A DNA stretch of 64,000 nucleotides. It comes from Streptomyces lushanensis (GTDB lineage Bacteria; Actinomycetota; Actinomycetes; Streptomycetales; Streptomycetaceae). Shown piece by piece: positions 16,358-25,119 of this stretch. The position numbers were made by a program, and so were the translations under genes. Below the pieces are notes generated by a model. That model ran no database searches and was not told the DNA's origin. It saw only the letters and a list, made by a program, of their open reading frames with translations. Location of the stretch: contig NZ_MAUD01000124.1 in assembly GCF_001700515.1 (NCBI RefSeq), forward strand, positions 1 through 64,000. The letters run 5' to 3'. The first letter of the stretch is position 1. Every line of letters begins with the position of its first letter.

Positions 16358-17625
16358 CGCGGTGCCCTTCCGTGCCGACGGGCCTTGGCGAAGGCCGGTG
16401 CTGGGGATGGCGGGGTCATGTCTGGTGTCTCCTTCATCGTGTTGCTGTGCTTGACCGTGTCGCGCCGCGCGCCCGGCTCCGCCGCCCGGACCGCCGCGAA
16501 CGCGTGCAGCAGCGGGACCAGGTCCTTGGCGGGCTCGATCCTGCCGACCCACACGAGCGTGCCCGGACCGCCGTCGCCGGCGCCCGCCGCGGCGCCCGCC
16601 GAAAAGCCTCCCCGGCTCCCCGCCGGGACCGCCCCGGAGAAACGCTCCGCCTCCATCCCCGGGTGGACCGTCCGCAGCTTGGCGCGGTCGGCGCCGCACC
16701 ACTCCTGCCACCGTCCGGCATGGGCGTTGCCGGGAGTGATCACATCGGCCTGCCGGTAGATCTCGGCCGCCGGCCTCCTCCGGAAGGCGGCGGGCAGCGC
16801 GCGGACGGGCGTGCCGAGCGGAGCAGCACCCGCCGGAGCGCCGCCCGCACCGCCGCCCGCACCACCGGCCGCGCTCGCCGCAGCACCGGTGGCGAGGTAG
16901 TGCGCCCTGAGCTGGACGCCGTACTCCGTGACCACCAGCGGCACACCGAAGAAGCGTTTGGCCAGGAGCCCCGGGAGAGCGGCGGATCCGCCGGAGGCGG
17001 CATGGCAGAGATCGACCGCGCCCGGCGTCGCGTCGTCGTACCAGTCCAGCGACAGGGGGCGCAGAGCGCGCTCCAGCCGATCGGCGAAGGCCAGGAGGTC
17101 GGGCACGGTCGCGAAGCGCACGCTCCGGCGCGCGCCGGGCGCACGACAGGCGGACTCCACCAGCCGTACGGCCGCTTCCGAGCGCAGCCCCCGGTGGAGA
17201 CCGCCCCGCTCCCCGGCGAGATCGGCCAGCCCGTGGAGCCCGGCGGCGAAGCCGTCGGCGCGTTCCGCCGAACCGTCCCGGGAGCCGTCACCGGAGCCGT
17301 CCCGGGGGCCGCTCCCCGGGCCGCCCTCCGGCCCGTCCGAGCAGACCGCGGCGACCAGTCGGCCGAAGTGCTCCGCGAACCGGCGCCGGTCGCGCCGCCC
17401 GTGGCCACGGCCGTCGTCGGCCGGTGCCCGGAGCGGTGCCGTGCGCACCCGCTGGATCCGGCGCGGCGGCTCCGTCCAGCCGCGCTCCTCCCGCCACGCG
17501 CTGCGGCTGAGCGCGCAGATGTCGAACTCGTGCTGTGCGAGCCCGCGTACGAGCCGGTCGCACCAGAGCCTGGATTCACCCGTGGCATACGGATGGCCAC
17601 CGTCCGTAAGCAGTCCGATCCGCAC
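16354..17625 (-). CDS. GT4 glycosyltransferase (PelF/DUF3492-like), C-terminally truncated
   Basis: This is a 423-residue frame whose N-terminal two-thirds matches the Streptomyces PelF-like GT4 glycosyltransferases: MRIGLLTDGGHPYATGES at the start, then the acceptor-domain pattern, then TVHPGMEAERFSG and LVWVGRIEPAKDL. A complete enzyme would continue for roughly 150-200 residues through the second Rossmann domain with its EX7E donor-binding motif. Here the frame runs only about 45 more residues, ending in a basic tail with no resemblance to the family. A canonical ribosome-binding site and ATG (AAGGAG at 16429-16434, ATG 16419) lie in this tail in the same frame, as if the start of a lost gene had been fused on. 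Start GTG 17625 gives the correct N-terminus. It is probably inactive unless the junction is an assembly error. Confidence 0.7.
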   Translation of the reverse strand: MRIGLLTDGGHPYATGESRLWCDRLVRGLAQHEFDICALSRSAWREERGWTEPPRRIQRVRTAPLRAPADDGRGHGRRDRRRFAEHFGRLVAAVCSDGPEGGPGSGPRDGSGDGSRDGSAERADGFAAGLHGLADLAGERGGLHRGLRSEAAVRLVESACRAPGARRSVRFATVPDLLAFADRLERALRPLSLDWYDDATPGAVDLCHAASGGSAALPGLLAKRFFGVPLVVTEYGVQLRAHYLATGAAASAAGGAGGGAGGAPAGAAPLGTPVRALPAAFRRRPAAEIYRQADVITPGNAHAGRWQEWCGADRAKLRTVHPGMEAERFSGAVPAGSRGGFSAGAAAGAGDGGPGTLVWVGRIEPAKDLVPLLHAFAAVRAAEPGARRDTVKHSNTMKETPDMTPPSPAPAFAKARRHGRAPR

Positions 17626-17703
17626 GAGTACACCCCCGATCTCCCTTGTGGGCAGCCGCCGTTGGCACGGCGACACGCAGCGGGACGACCGTAAGCGGAT
17701 ATA

Positions 17704-17741
17704 CCGGTGGTGCGACGGACGGTTGTCCGTCGCACCACCGG
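17704..17741. terminator. 17-bp hairpin terminator of the ABC operon
   Basis: Perfect arms ccggtggtgcgacggac (17704-17720) and its complement (17725-17741) enclose the 4-nt loop ggtt. It lies just after the ABC-transporter operon and before the glycosyltransferase on the minus strand, so it should separate the two transcripts. Confidence 0.85.
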
Positions 17742-17815
17742 AAGGGGTGAATGCACGTAACTTTCCCGCACCGGCGGCGTTCTGTCGCGCTACGGAGTGC
17801 TTCGGCTACGCAAGG

Positions 17816-19504
17816 TCAGACCGCGACCACATTCCCGGCGGGCTCGGGAAGCGCCTTCCTGGCCGAGCGGCGCGCGGCGGCGAGCACCGGATCGAGCACG
17901 GGCACGGCGGCGAGCAACCGCCTCGTGTACGGGTCGGAGGGCGCCCCGTACACCTCCTCCACCGTTCCCTGCTCCACGATCCTGCCGTCCCGCATCACGG
18001 CGACCCGGTCACTGACCTGCCGTACCACGGCGAGGTCGTGGGCGATGAAGACCAGGGCCAGGCCCAGTTCCCGCTGGAGCTCCGCGAGGAGCGCGACGAC
18101 CTGCGCCTGAGTGGTCACGTCGAGGGCCGAGACGGGCTCGTCGCAGACGATCAGCCGGGGCTCGGCAGCGAGCGCCCGCGCGATACCGACGCGCTGCCGC
18201 TGGCCGCCGCTGAACTCGTGCGGATACCGGTCGTAGCGGTCGGGATCGAGCCCCACCCGCTCCAGCAGCTCCCGTACGCGCGCCACGATCCGTTCCTCGT
18301 CCGCCGCCCCGGCCGCCCGCAGCGGATCGGCGACGGACTCCCCCACCGAGCGGCGCGGATTGAGCGAGGCGACGGGATCCTGGAAGATCATCTGGAGCTC
18401 ACGGCGGTGGGGCCGCAGTTCCTTCTCGGACGCCGCTGCGATCTCCGCGCCCCGGTAGCGCAGCCGCCCGTCGGTCGGATCCAGCAGCCGTACGAGCATC
18501 CGACCCAGGGTGGTCTTGCCGCTGCCGCTCTCGCCGACGACACCGAGCGTCTCGCCGGCTCCGACGGTGAGCGACACCCCGTCGACGGCGGCGACGCTCC
18601 GCCGCCCGCGCCGGAACTCCCGCCGCAGACCGACGGCTTCGAGCAGCACCTCGCCGGCCGCGGGGCGCGGCTGCGCCGCCGCCCGCGCCACCGGTGTGTC
18701 CACCCGGGGCACCGAGGAGAGCAGCGTGCGCGTGTACGTCCGCTTCGGCGCCCCCAGCACCTCGGCGACCGGGCCGCGCTCCACCTCCCGGCCGTGCCGC
18801 ATCACCAGCACCTCGTCCACGCTCTCCGCCGCGACTCCCACGTCATGGGTGACCAGGAGCAGCCCCATGCCCGTCTCGGCGCGCAGATCATGGAGGAGGT
18901 CGAGGATCTGCGCCTGGACCGTCACGTCGAGCGCCGTGGTCGGCTCGTCGGCGATCAGCAGACGCGGCTCGCAGGCGAGCGCCATCGCGATGAGCGTGCG
19001 CTGGCGCATACCGCCGCTGAACTCGTGCGGTCTGGCGTGCGCCCGGCGCGCCGCGTCCGGGATGCCCACCCGGTCGAGCACCTCGACGGCCCGTGCGCGG
19101 GCCGCCCGCCGCGTGGCGTCCGTATGGACCCGGTAGACCTCGGCGATCTGGTCGCCGACGGCGTAGTACGGGTCCAGGGACGACAGCGGGTCCTGGAAGA
19201 CCATCGCGGCCACCGCGCCGCGCAGCGCGCGCAGTTCACGGTCGGAGGCGGTGCCCACGTCCGTACCGCCCACGCGCACCGCGCCGCCGACGCGCGCGCC
19301 CGTCCCGCGGTGAAGCCCGAGGAGCGCGCCCGCGACCGTGCTCTTGCCGCTGCCCGACTCGCCGACCAGGCCGATCGCCCGGCCCGCCGCGAGCGAGAAC
19401 GACAGCCCGTCGACGGCCCGAACGGTCTCCCCGCCCGAGACGAAGTCGACCGTGAGGTCCTCGACCTCGATCAGCTGCTCCGTCACAGGAATCACAGGAG
19501 TCAC
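17816..19504 (-). CDS. Dpp/Opp-type ABC transporter, fused DppD-DppF ATPases
   Basis: This is a 562-residue protein with two complete ABC ATPase domains in tandem, corresponding to the OppD and OppF subunits joined in one chain. Each half has Walker A (GESGSGKST and GESGSGKTT), the signature (FSGGMRQR and FSGGQRQR) and Walker B (LLIADEPTTAL and LIVCDEPVSAL). The oligopeptide-transporter C-terminal extension follows each. GTG 19504 overlaps the TGA of the upstream permease (GTGA) and has ggagg nearby, so it is chosen over the longer upstream frame. It powers uptake with the two permeases and lipoprotein encoded upstream in the same operon. Substrate is probably peptides or a peptide-like compound. 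Confidence 0.9.
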   Translation of the reverse strand: MTPVIPVTEQLIEVEDLTVDFVSGGETVRAVDGLSFSLAAGRAIGLVGESGSGKSTVAGALLGLHRGTGARVGGAVRVGGTDVGTASDRELRALRGAVAAMVFQDPLSSLDPYYAVGDQIAEVYRVHTDATRRAARARAVEVLDRVGIPDAARRAHARPHEFSGGMRQRTLIAMALACEPRLLIADEPTTALDVTVQAQILDLLHDLRAETGMGLLLVTHDVGVAAESVDEVLVMRHGREVERGPVAEVLGAPKRTYTRTLLSSVPRVDTPVARAAAQPRPAAGEVLLEAVGLRREFRRGRRSVAAVDGVSLTVGAGETLGVVGESGSGKTTLGRMLVRLLDPTDGRLRYRGAEIAAASEKELRPHRRELQMIFQDPVASLNPRRSVGESVADPLRAAGAADEERIVARVRELLERVGLDPDRYDRYPHEFSGGQRQRVGIARALAAEPRLIVCDEPVSALDVTTQAQVVALLAELQRELGLALVFIAHDLAVVRQVSDRVAVMRDGRIVEQGTVEEVYGAPSDPYTRRLLAAVPVLDPVLAAARRSARKALPEPAGNVVAV

Positions 19505-20490
19505 AGGAGTGCCACCCTCCGGTCGGCCGCCGCGTACAGCAGATCGGCCACCACGTTCGCCACCACGACGGCCGTGCCGGTCACCAGCACCACCCCGACC
19601 ACCACGGGCAGATCGATCTCCCGCACGCCGTCGATCAGCGACTTGCCGATCCCGGGAATGTTGAAGAGGGACTCGGTGAGCACCGCGCCGCCCATCACCG
19701 AGCCGAAGTCCAGCGCGCTGAGCGCGATGACCGGCGGTACGGCGCCGCGCAGCGCGTGCCGCCCGACGACCGCGCGCTCGCCGACGCCGTACGCGCGAAA
19801 CGTACGGATATGGTCCTCGGCCAGCGTCTCCAGGGTGGAACTGCGCGTCAGCCGCGCGTATTTGGCGCTCTCGAACAGTCCCAGCGTGAGCCAGGGCAGC
19901 AGCATGTTCCACGCCCACTGCTCGGGATCGTCGGTGAACGGCACATACGTCGGGAACGGCAGCCACTGGAGGTACGCGCAGACCAGCATCAGCAGCAGCA
20001 GTCCGAGGATGAAGACGGGTGTGCCCGTGCCGGCCAGCGTGAGCACCGTCAGCGCGCGCTCGGTGATCCCGCCGCGCCGCAGCGCGGAGAGCAGCCCGGT
20101 GCCCACTCCGATGACCAGCCAGATCACCATGGCGCCCAGCGCGAGCGAGAGCGTGGCGGGCAGCCGGTCCAGGATCAGCGAGGTGACCTGCTGGTCGGTC
20201 TGGTACGAGAAGCCCAGGCACGGCGCGTCGCAGTGCAGCAGGGCCGTGCCGGTGGAGTAGTCGCGCCCGGCGACGATGCCCCGGAGGAAGTGGGCGTACT
20301 GCGTGTACACCGGGTCGCCCAGACCGAGCTGCTCGCGTACCTGCGCGACCTGCTGGGTGCTGCACCGCTCGCCGCACGCGAGCCGGGCCGGATCGCCCGG
20401 CGCGAGATAGAAGAGCCCGTAGATCACGACGGAGAGCACGAGGAGGACCAGCACCGCGCCGCCGAGCCGTTTGAGCAGATAGCGCGTCAT
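19501..20490 (-). CDS. ABC transporter permease, DppB/OppB type
   Basis: This is a 329-residue inner-membrane permease. The N-terminus MTRYLLKRLGGAVLVLLVL is the typical first helix of the DppB family, followed by five more helices. The family coupling loop is seen around ARLTRSSTLETL and the SLFNIPGIGKSL segment. A periplasmic-side stretch containing CGERCSTQQ and LLHCDAPCLG carries four cysteines, more than usual, possibly forming disulfides. It overlaps both neighbours by 4 bp (ATGA with dppC upstream, GTGA with the ATPase downstream), so expression is likely coupled. Confidence 0.88.
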   Translation of the reverse strand: MTRYLLKRLGGAVLVLLVLSVVIYGLFYLAPGDPARLACGERCSTQQVAQVREQLGLGDPVYTQYAHFLRGIVAGRDYSTGTALLHCDAPCLGFSYQTDQQVTSLILDRLPATLSLALGAMVIWLVIGVGTGLLSALRRGGITERALTVLTLAGTGTPVFILGLLLLMLVCAYLQWLPFPTYVPFTDDPEQWAWNMLLPWLTLGLFESAKYARLTRSSTLETLAEDHIRTFRAYGVGERAVVGRHALRGAVPPVIALSALDFGSVMGGAVLTESLFNIPGIGKSLIDGVREIDLPVVVGVVLVTGTAVVVANVVADLLYAAADRRVALL

Positions 20491-21518
20491 GAGGAGATGT
20501 CCTTGGACGGGTCGGCGGCGGCGGGGGTACGGGAGGTACGGCGCCGCCCGACCCGCAGCCGCCCGGCCTCCCGTGGATCGAGGGCGGCCCTGACCGCGTC
20601 CCCGAGCACGGTGAAGGCGAGCACGGTCACGAACAGCAGCCCGGCCGGCAGCAGTACGTACATCGGATCGGCGCGGAACCAGGTCTGCGCGCTCGACAGC
20701 ATCTGTCCCCAGGACGGTGTCGGCGGTTTGACGCCGACGCCGAGGAAGGACAGCGACGCCTCCAGCACCATGTTCATGGGCAGCAGGATCGCCGCGTAGG
20801 TGATGACGGGCGCGGCGAGCGAGGGCAGCAGCTCACGCCGTGCCACCCGCCACCGCCCCGAACCCGCGAGGCGCGCGGCGGCGACGAAGTCGAGCTGTTT
20901 CAGGGTCAGGGTCTGCGCCCGTACGATCCGCGACGTACCGCCCCAGTCGAGCAGTCCGATCACCAGGATCAGCAGCAGCGGGCGCGGGAAGTCGTTGGGC
21001 ACGACGGCGGTCAGGGCGATGGCCAGCACCAGCATGGGCAGCGCGATCATCACATCGGTGAACCGGCTGAGCACGGCGTCCAGGAGCCGGTTGCCCAGCC
21101 CCGAGGCCAGTCCGACCGCGACCCCGATCAGCACCTGGACGACGGTGGCGCCCGCCGCGACCAGCAGCGAGACCCTGGCTCCGTAGAGCAGCCGCACGAA
21201 CAGGTCGCGCCCGGTGCCGGGTTCGACTCCCAGCCAATGGTCGCCGCTGACACCGCCGAACGAGCCGATCGGCACCCCGCCACGCGCCGAGTCCACCAGC
21301 GCGTCGTGGTAGGTGTTCGCGTCCTGGCCCTCGACGGCCGCGAGCAGCGGCGCGGCGAGGGCCAGCACCACGAGCAGCCCGAGGACGCCCGCGGCGACGA
21401 CGGCCGACCGGCGCCCGCGCAGCCGCCGCCAGGCCTGACGGGCGTCCGAGGCGGCGGGCACCGCGACCGCGGCACCCGCCTTCGCCCCGGACGCCGGCAG
21501 ATCGGGAAGCGTGGTCAC
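20487..21518 (-). CDS. ABC transporter permease, DppC/OppC type
   Basis: This is a 343-residue permease of the DppC family. After a short cytoplasmic head comes the first helix (VVAAGVLGLLVVLALAAP), then a long outer loop and five further helices. The conserved cytoplasmic loop around AARLAGSGRWRVARRELLP is the EAA-like site that contacts the ATPase. SFLGVGVKPPTPSWGQML near the C-terminus is strongly characteristic of this family. The gene overlaps the substrate-binding protein stop by 4 bp (ATGA), consistent with one operon. It forms the membrane channel as a heterodimer with the DppB-type permease. Confidence 0.88.
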   Translation of the reverse strand: MTTLPDLPASGAKAGAAVAVPAASDARQAWRRLRGRRSAVVAAGVLGLLVVLALAAPLLAAVEGQDANTYHDALVDSARGGVPIGSFGGVSGDHWLGVEPGTGRDLFVRLLYGARVSLLVAAGATVVQVLIGVAVGLASGLGNRLLDAVLSRFTDVMIALPMLVLAIALTAVVPNDFPRPLLLILVIGLLDWGGTSRIVRAQTLTLKQLDFVAAARLAGSGRWRVARRELLPSLAAPVITYAAILLPMNMVLEASLSFLGVGVKPPTPSWGQMLSSAQTWFRADPMYVLLPAGLLFVTVLAFTVLGDAVRAALDPREAGRLRVGRRRTSRTPAAADPSKDISS

Positions 21519-23239
21519 TTGACCGCGACCTGCGAGACGTCGAGGACACCGGTCCAGTCGCTGATGACGACGTTCTTGACGTCCTTGCCGTACAGCCGCT
21601 TGTAGACCGGGTGGAACAGCGGCACGTCGAGCGCCTGCTCACCGATCTTCTTGTCGAGCGCGCCCCACCGCTCGGCCGCCGCGGCCAGATCGGTCAGCTT
21701 GTTGATCTCGTCGATCTCCTTGTTGACCGCGGGGTCGTCGAACAGCGCGTGGTTGAAGTTGGAGCCGTCCTTGACGATCTGCCGGCCGTCGAAGATCGGC
21801 GCCAGGAAGGGACCGCCGGACGGCCAGTCCGCGCCCCACCGGGAGAGGTAGAAGCCGGGCGACTTGGTGGCGCTCCAGCGTGCCTCGTTGAACGCGTTGG
21901 GCTCCAGACCCACCAGCTTGACCGTGATCCCGGCCTGCTTGAGCGACTCCTGGACGGCGGTGGCGACCTCGGGGCTGGTCTCCCGGTTCTGCGCGGTGGA
22001 GTGGGTCAGCGAGATGGTCAGACCGTCGGCGTGACCGGCCTCCTTCAGCAGCTCCTTCGCCTTGGCCGGGTCGCCCGTCGGGCCGGCCGGGAAGTGGTCG
22101 TAGGGCGTGTAGCCGAAAGCCTTCTGGTCGGGCAGGAAGGTGGTGGCGGGCTCGGCGAGCGCGGAGCCGCCGGCCGCGTTGATCACACTGGTGCGGTTGA
22201 TGGCGTACGAGATCGCCTGACGCACCTTCGGGTCGTCGAACGGCTTCACCTTCGGGTTGAAGGCGAGGTAGTTGGTGTAGCCGAAGTGGCCGGTGCCGAC
22301 GCGCGCCGCGAGCGCCTTGTCGCTGCCGATCTGGGCGAGTTCGGCCGGGCCGAGGTTGGTGTCGGTGGTGACGGCCGCGGCGTCCGGGCCCGAGCTGGTG
22401 GACAGCCGCTGGTTGATCACCGCGGAGTCGAGGCCCGACTGCACTTCGATGGTGTCCGGGTAGGCGTGCCGCTGGTCGTCGGTCTTCTCCGACCAGTTCG
22501 GATTGCGCTCCAGCAGCAGATGCCGGCCGTCGTCCTCGTTCTTGACGACCTTGTAGGGACCCGAGGAGACCGGGTGCTCCTCGTACTTGGCCCCGTCGTC
22601 CTTGGCCTTCGGCACCGGCGCGAACTGGGTCGCGGTGGCCAGGAACGGGAAGTCGCCCTCGGGCTTCCTGAGCTTGAAGACGATGGTCCGGTCATCGGGC
22701 GTCTCGATCGAGGCGAGGCCCTTCGGGTCCTTGTACGGGCCCTGGTAGTCGGCGCCGCCGACCAGCCAGTCACGCAGATAGGGCGCGCCGCCGGAGAGTT
22801 CCGCGGCGAAGGAGCGCTCGACGCCGTACTTGATGTCGGCGCTGGTGATCGGGGTGCCGTCCTCGTACTCGAGCCCCTCCTTGAGGGTGTACGTCCACTC
22901 CGTGGCGTCCGCGTTGGGACGCCCGGTGTCGGTGGCCAGGTCGGGCACGACCTTCGTACCGGCCGCGCCGTTCGCGCGGTTGCGGGTGGTGAGCGTACGG
23001 AAGACCAGCGAGGGGACGTTGCCGCCGCCCGAGGTGTACAGACGTGCCGGGTCGAAGTCGGTCTGCGGCTCGGAGTTCAGCACCGTGAGCTTGCCGCCCT
23101 TCTGCGGCTTGCCCTTGTCCGTGGCCGAGGCCTTGGCATCGTTGTCCTGGGGGCCCGAGCAGGCGGCTGCGCCCGCTGCCAGGACCAGGCTGACGGCTGC
23201 TGCGGCCAGGCGGCGGGAGTGTACGGACGGTTGACGCAT
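21515..23239 (-). CDS. ABC transporter substrate-binding lipoprotein (SBP family 5)
   Basis: This is a 574-residue extracytoplasmic solute-binding protein. The signal peptide ends in the lipobox AAAC with Cys27, so it is a lipoprotein facing outward. The family-5 signature is visible in the N-terminal lobe (GGKLTVLNSEPQTDFDPARL, then WTYTLKEGLEYEDGTPITS). ATG 23239 is preferred over the upstream extension because it is preceded by gagagg at suitable distance and starts a normal signal peptide. It is the first large gene of the operon and captures the ligand, usually an oligopeptide or dipeptide. A Cys-containing leader ORF and a hairpin lie in the roughly 200 nt upstream, which suggests attenuation control. 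Confidence 0.88.
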   Translation of the reverse strand: MRQPSVHSRRLAAAAVSLVLAAGAAACSGPQDNDAKASATDKGKPQKGGKLTVLNSEPQTDFDPARLYTSGGGNVPSLVFRTLTTRNRANGAAGTKVVPDLATDTGRPNADATEWTYTLKEGLEYEDGTPITSADIKYGVERSFAAELSGGAPYLRDWLVGGADYQGPYKDPKGLASIETPDDRTIVFKLRKPEGDFPFLATATQFAPVPKAKDDGAKYEEHPVSSGPYKVVKNEDDGRHLLLERNPNWSEKTDDQRHAYPDTIEVQSGLDSAVINQRLSTSSGPDAAAVTTDTNLGPAELAQIGSDKALAARVGTGHFGYTNYLAFNPKVKPFDDPKVRQAISYAINRTSVINAAGGSALAEPATTFLPDQKAFGYTPYDHFPAGPTGDPAKAKELLKEAGHADGLTISLTHSTAQNRETSPEVATAVQESLKQAGITVKLVGLEPNAFNEARWSATKSPGFYLSRWGADWPSGGPFLAPIFDGRQIVKDGSNFNHALFDDPAVNKEIDEINKLTDLAAAAERWGALDKKIGEQALDVPLFHPVYKRLYGKDVKNVVISDWTGVLDVSQVAVK

Positions 23240-23364
23240 CGGAAGAAAGCCTCTCGGTTGCTGCACGGAGGAAGTCGGACGGAACAGGAGCGAAGGCACT
23301 GAACGCTCGGCGTCCGCGCAGACGGCAGCGGTGGAGAGTGGTGGGGGTGGGAAGTGGTGCCGCG

Positions 23365-23402
23365 CCGCGCCTGCGTAGGGACGAAAGGACGCCCAGGCGC
23401 GG
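23365..23402 (-). promoter_or_regulatory. hairpin in the leader of the ABC operon
   Basis: Perfect 9-bp arms (ccgcgcctg at 23365-23373 and caggcgcgg at 23394-23402) enclose a 20-nt loop. It lies between the leader ORF stop (23448) and the substrate-binding protein start (23239), the place expected for an attenuator. No U-run follows, so a Rho-type or structural mechanism would be needed. The regulatory role is inference. Confidence 0.4.
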
Positions 23403-23447
23403 AGATGTACGGCGGAGGAAGACGGCCGACACGCGCTCGGGCAGGTG

Positions 23448-23546
23448 TCAGCGACAGTGGATGTCGGCCACGCAGAGCGCGGTCACACCGATGAGCGCCA
23501 GCTCAATGGCGGCGCGGCCGAGGTCGGCGGGGCGGTGGGGGGACAT
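23448..23546 (-). CDS. putative Cys-containing leader peptide of the ABC operon
   Basis: This is a 32-residue ORF starting MSPHRPADLGRAA and ending TALCVADIHCR. It has two cysteines, the second two codons before the stop. The ending and the position upstream of a transporter resemble the short Cys-containing leader peptides known in actinobacteria upstream of sulfur and transport genes, in which ribosome movement over Cys codons senses cysteine supply. The open frame continues upstream to 23639, but ATG 23546 gives the typical length. No strong ribosome-binding site is visible. If functional, it would link expression of the downstream peptide-type ABC transporter to cysteine availability. The assignment rests on pattern recognition, not a database match. 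Confidence 0.55.
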   Translation of the reverse strand: MSPHRPADLGRAAIELALIGVTALCVADIHCR

Positions 23547-23602
23547 GCCGAGAAATATGAACGACCCCGCCGCCGATGTCAACGGCGTTTGAGACAGGCG
23601 TC

Positions 23603-25111
23603 TCAGCCATTGGGAAAGACCCAGGGGTTGGGCCTGCACTTGATCCCGTCGATGTCCAGCGACTTCGTCTGCTGCTGCATCACGGGAGCGAGCGCTCCGG
23701 GCGTGCGGCAGATCACGTGGTTGTACCCGAGCCGGTGCCCGACCTCATGGTTGATCAGCATCTGCCGGTAGCCGAGCATCGCCTTGGCACCGAAGGTCTT
23801 CGCCCCCTGCGCCCAGCGGAAGGCGTTGATCATGACGCGGTCGGTGGAGGCCGAGTCGCAGGACACGTTGTCGACGGTGGTGTCCAGACCGGACTTGGCG
23901 CACCAGACGCCCGTGGTGCCGGGGCTCGCCAGGGTGATCACGAAGTCGGGGCCGCCGCCGGAGATCCGCTCGAAGGTCATGGCCCCGTTGTGCGCCCAGC
24001 TCCGGTCGTCGTTGAGGGTCTTCTGGACCGCGTCCGCGAAGAGCTTTCCGTCCAGGCCGAGTCCGTCCTCGACGTCCACGCGGTAGCGGACCTTCCGGCC
24101 CTTGCCGGGCGCCTTGTCCAGGCCCGGTACGGCGGTGAACCGACCCGAGGCCGTCAGCCCGGGATCGAGCGGGAACTGCCGGGTCATCAGCTCGGCGTAG
24201 GTGGCCGGCGCCGGCGCCGCCTCCACCGGCTTCCCGGAGGACGGCGCGGCGCGGCCGTCCGAGCGGGAGGCGAACCCGTCGTCACCGCGGTCGAGTCCCT
24301 CGGCGGGCCGCGCGCCGGAGGGCTCCGCGCCACCGGTGACCTGTCCGGTCACGACGACCGCGAGCACGGTGGTCACGGCCGCTGCGGCGATACCGGTGAG
24401 GGCGCGGCCCTTGCCGCCTCTGGCGGGCCGGTCGGCGCCGGGATCGCCCGGTGTGTCCTCGCCCGTGCCGGCGGCCGGGTCCGCGCCGTCGTCGCCGTCA
24501 CGCCCGCCGGTGGTGGCGGGGGACGGCGCGGGCGCGAGCGGTGCGCTGCCGCGCGGGCCGGTACGGGGGCGCGGGGCGTCGAAGGCGTCGGCGTCGAAGG
24601 CGTCGACGAACTCGCGTCGCGGGCCCGGGATCAGCGGCGCTCCCGGGCCGGGCGGCGCCGTTGCCGGCCTGGTCCTCCCGGGGACTCCCGCCCCGGGAGC
24701 GGCGGTTCCGGGCGCTCCCGCGCCGAGGGCCGTGCCGCCGCGCGCGGCGGTCACCGGTCCGCCGGCCCTGCGCGGCGGCGCCGCGGCGCCCTGGGCCGCG
24801 CCCTGCCAGTCGCCGTAGCGCTGTCCGGAACCCCAGCCGCCGCCGGGCTCACGCTGCTCGGGGTGGCCGCCGCGCACCTTGGGCACGCCCTGCGCGGGAG
24901 TCCCGTACAGCGGAGTGCCATGGGCGGGCGTGCCGTACGCGGCGTCCGCGCGCTGCTGACGCTGGTCCTGATCCTGTTCCCGGTCGGCTCCCGTGCGCCG
25001 GCGCCGGCCCCCGCCGGGGCCTTCCGGAGCCTGATCGGCGTCGGCCGGCACGACACCGGCCGGGCTCGGGGAGCCCTGAGGTGCGGGGCCTCTGCGGCTG
25101 TGTCGTCCCAC
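23603..25111 (-). CDS. DUF3152 protein, membrane-anchored metzincin-like
   Basis: This is a 502-residue protein. The first 210 residues are disordered and rich in Gly, Pro and Arg. A single transmembrane segment (ALTGIAAAAVTTVLAVVVTG) lies near residue 230, and the rest is extracytoplasmic. The C-terminal DUF3152 domain contains HEVGHRLGYNH, which fits the metzincin zinc-protease motif HEXXHXXGXXH, and a conserved cysteine pair that may form a disulfide. The motif suggests a zinc endopeptidase, but DUF3152 has no established substrate that I know of. It starts 8 bp after the hydrolase gene and is probably in the same operon. From memory, the M. tuberculosis relative is Rv3207c, also close to moeB/moeZ and a TetR gene. 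Confidence 0.82.
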   Translation of the reverse strand: MGRHSRRGPAPQGSPSPAGVVPADADQAPEGPGGGRRRRTGADREQDQDQRQQRADAAYGTPAHGTPLYGTPAQGVPKVRGGHPEQREPGGGWGSGQRYGDWQGAAQGAAAPPRRAGGPVTAARGGTALGAGAPGTAAPGAGVPGRTRPATAPPGPGAPLIPGPRREFVDAFDADAFDAPRPRTGPRGSAPLAPAPSPATTGGRDGDDGADPAAGTGEDTPGDPGADRPARGGKGRALTGIAAAAVTTVLAVVVTGQVTGGAEPSGARPAEGLDRGDDGFASRSDGRAAPSSGKPVEAAPAPATYAELMTRQFPLDPGLTASGRFTAVPGLDKAPGKGRKVRYRVDVEDGLGLDGKLFADAVQKTLNDDRSWAHNGAMTFERISGGGPDFVITLASPGTTGVWCAKSGLDTTVDNVSCDSASTDRVMINAFRWAQGAKTFGAKAMLGYRQMLINHEVGHRLGYNHVICRTPGALAPVMQQQTKSLDIDGIKCRPNPWVFPNG

Positions 25112-25119
25112 GCCCCGGA

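Noticed and set aside
16928-20260. 1110-codon plus-strand frame over the glycosyltransferase and ABC genes
   Set aside because: It runs through two unrelated minus-strand genes and the strong terminator at 17704-17741, with no recognisable protein domain.
21611-23302. 563-codon plus-strand frame antisense to the substrate-binding protein
   Set aside because: Composition artefact; the minus-strand SBP is unambiguous.
17800-23600. ABC operon as part of a biosynthetic gene cluster with the epimerase and glycosyltransferase
   Set aside because: No synthase, synthetase or resistance gene is present and a strong terminator divides the two groups.
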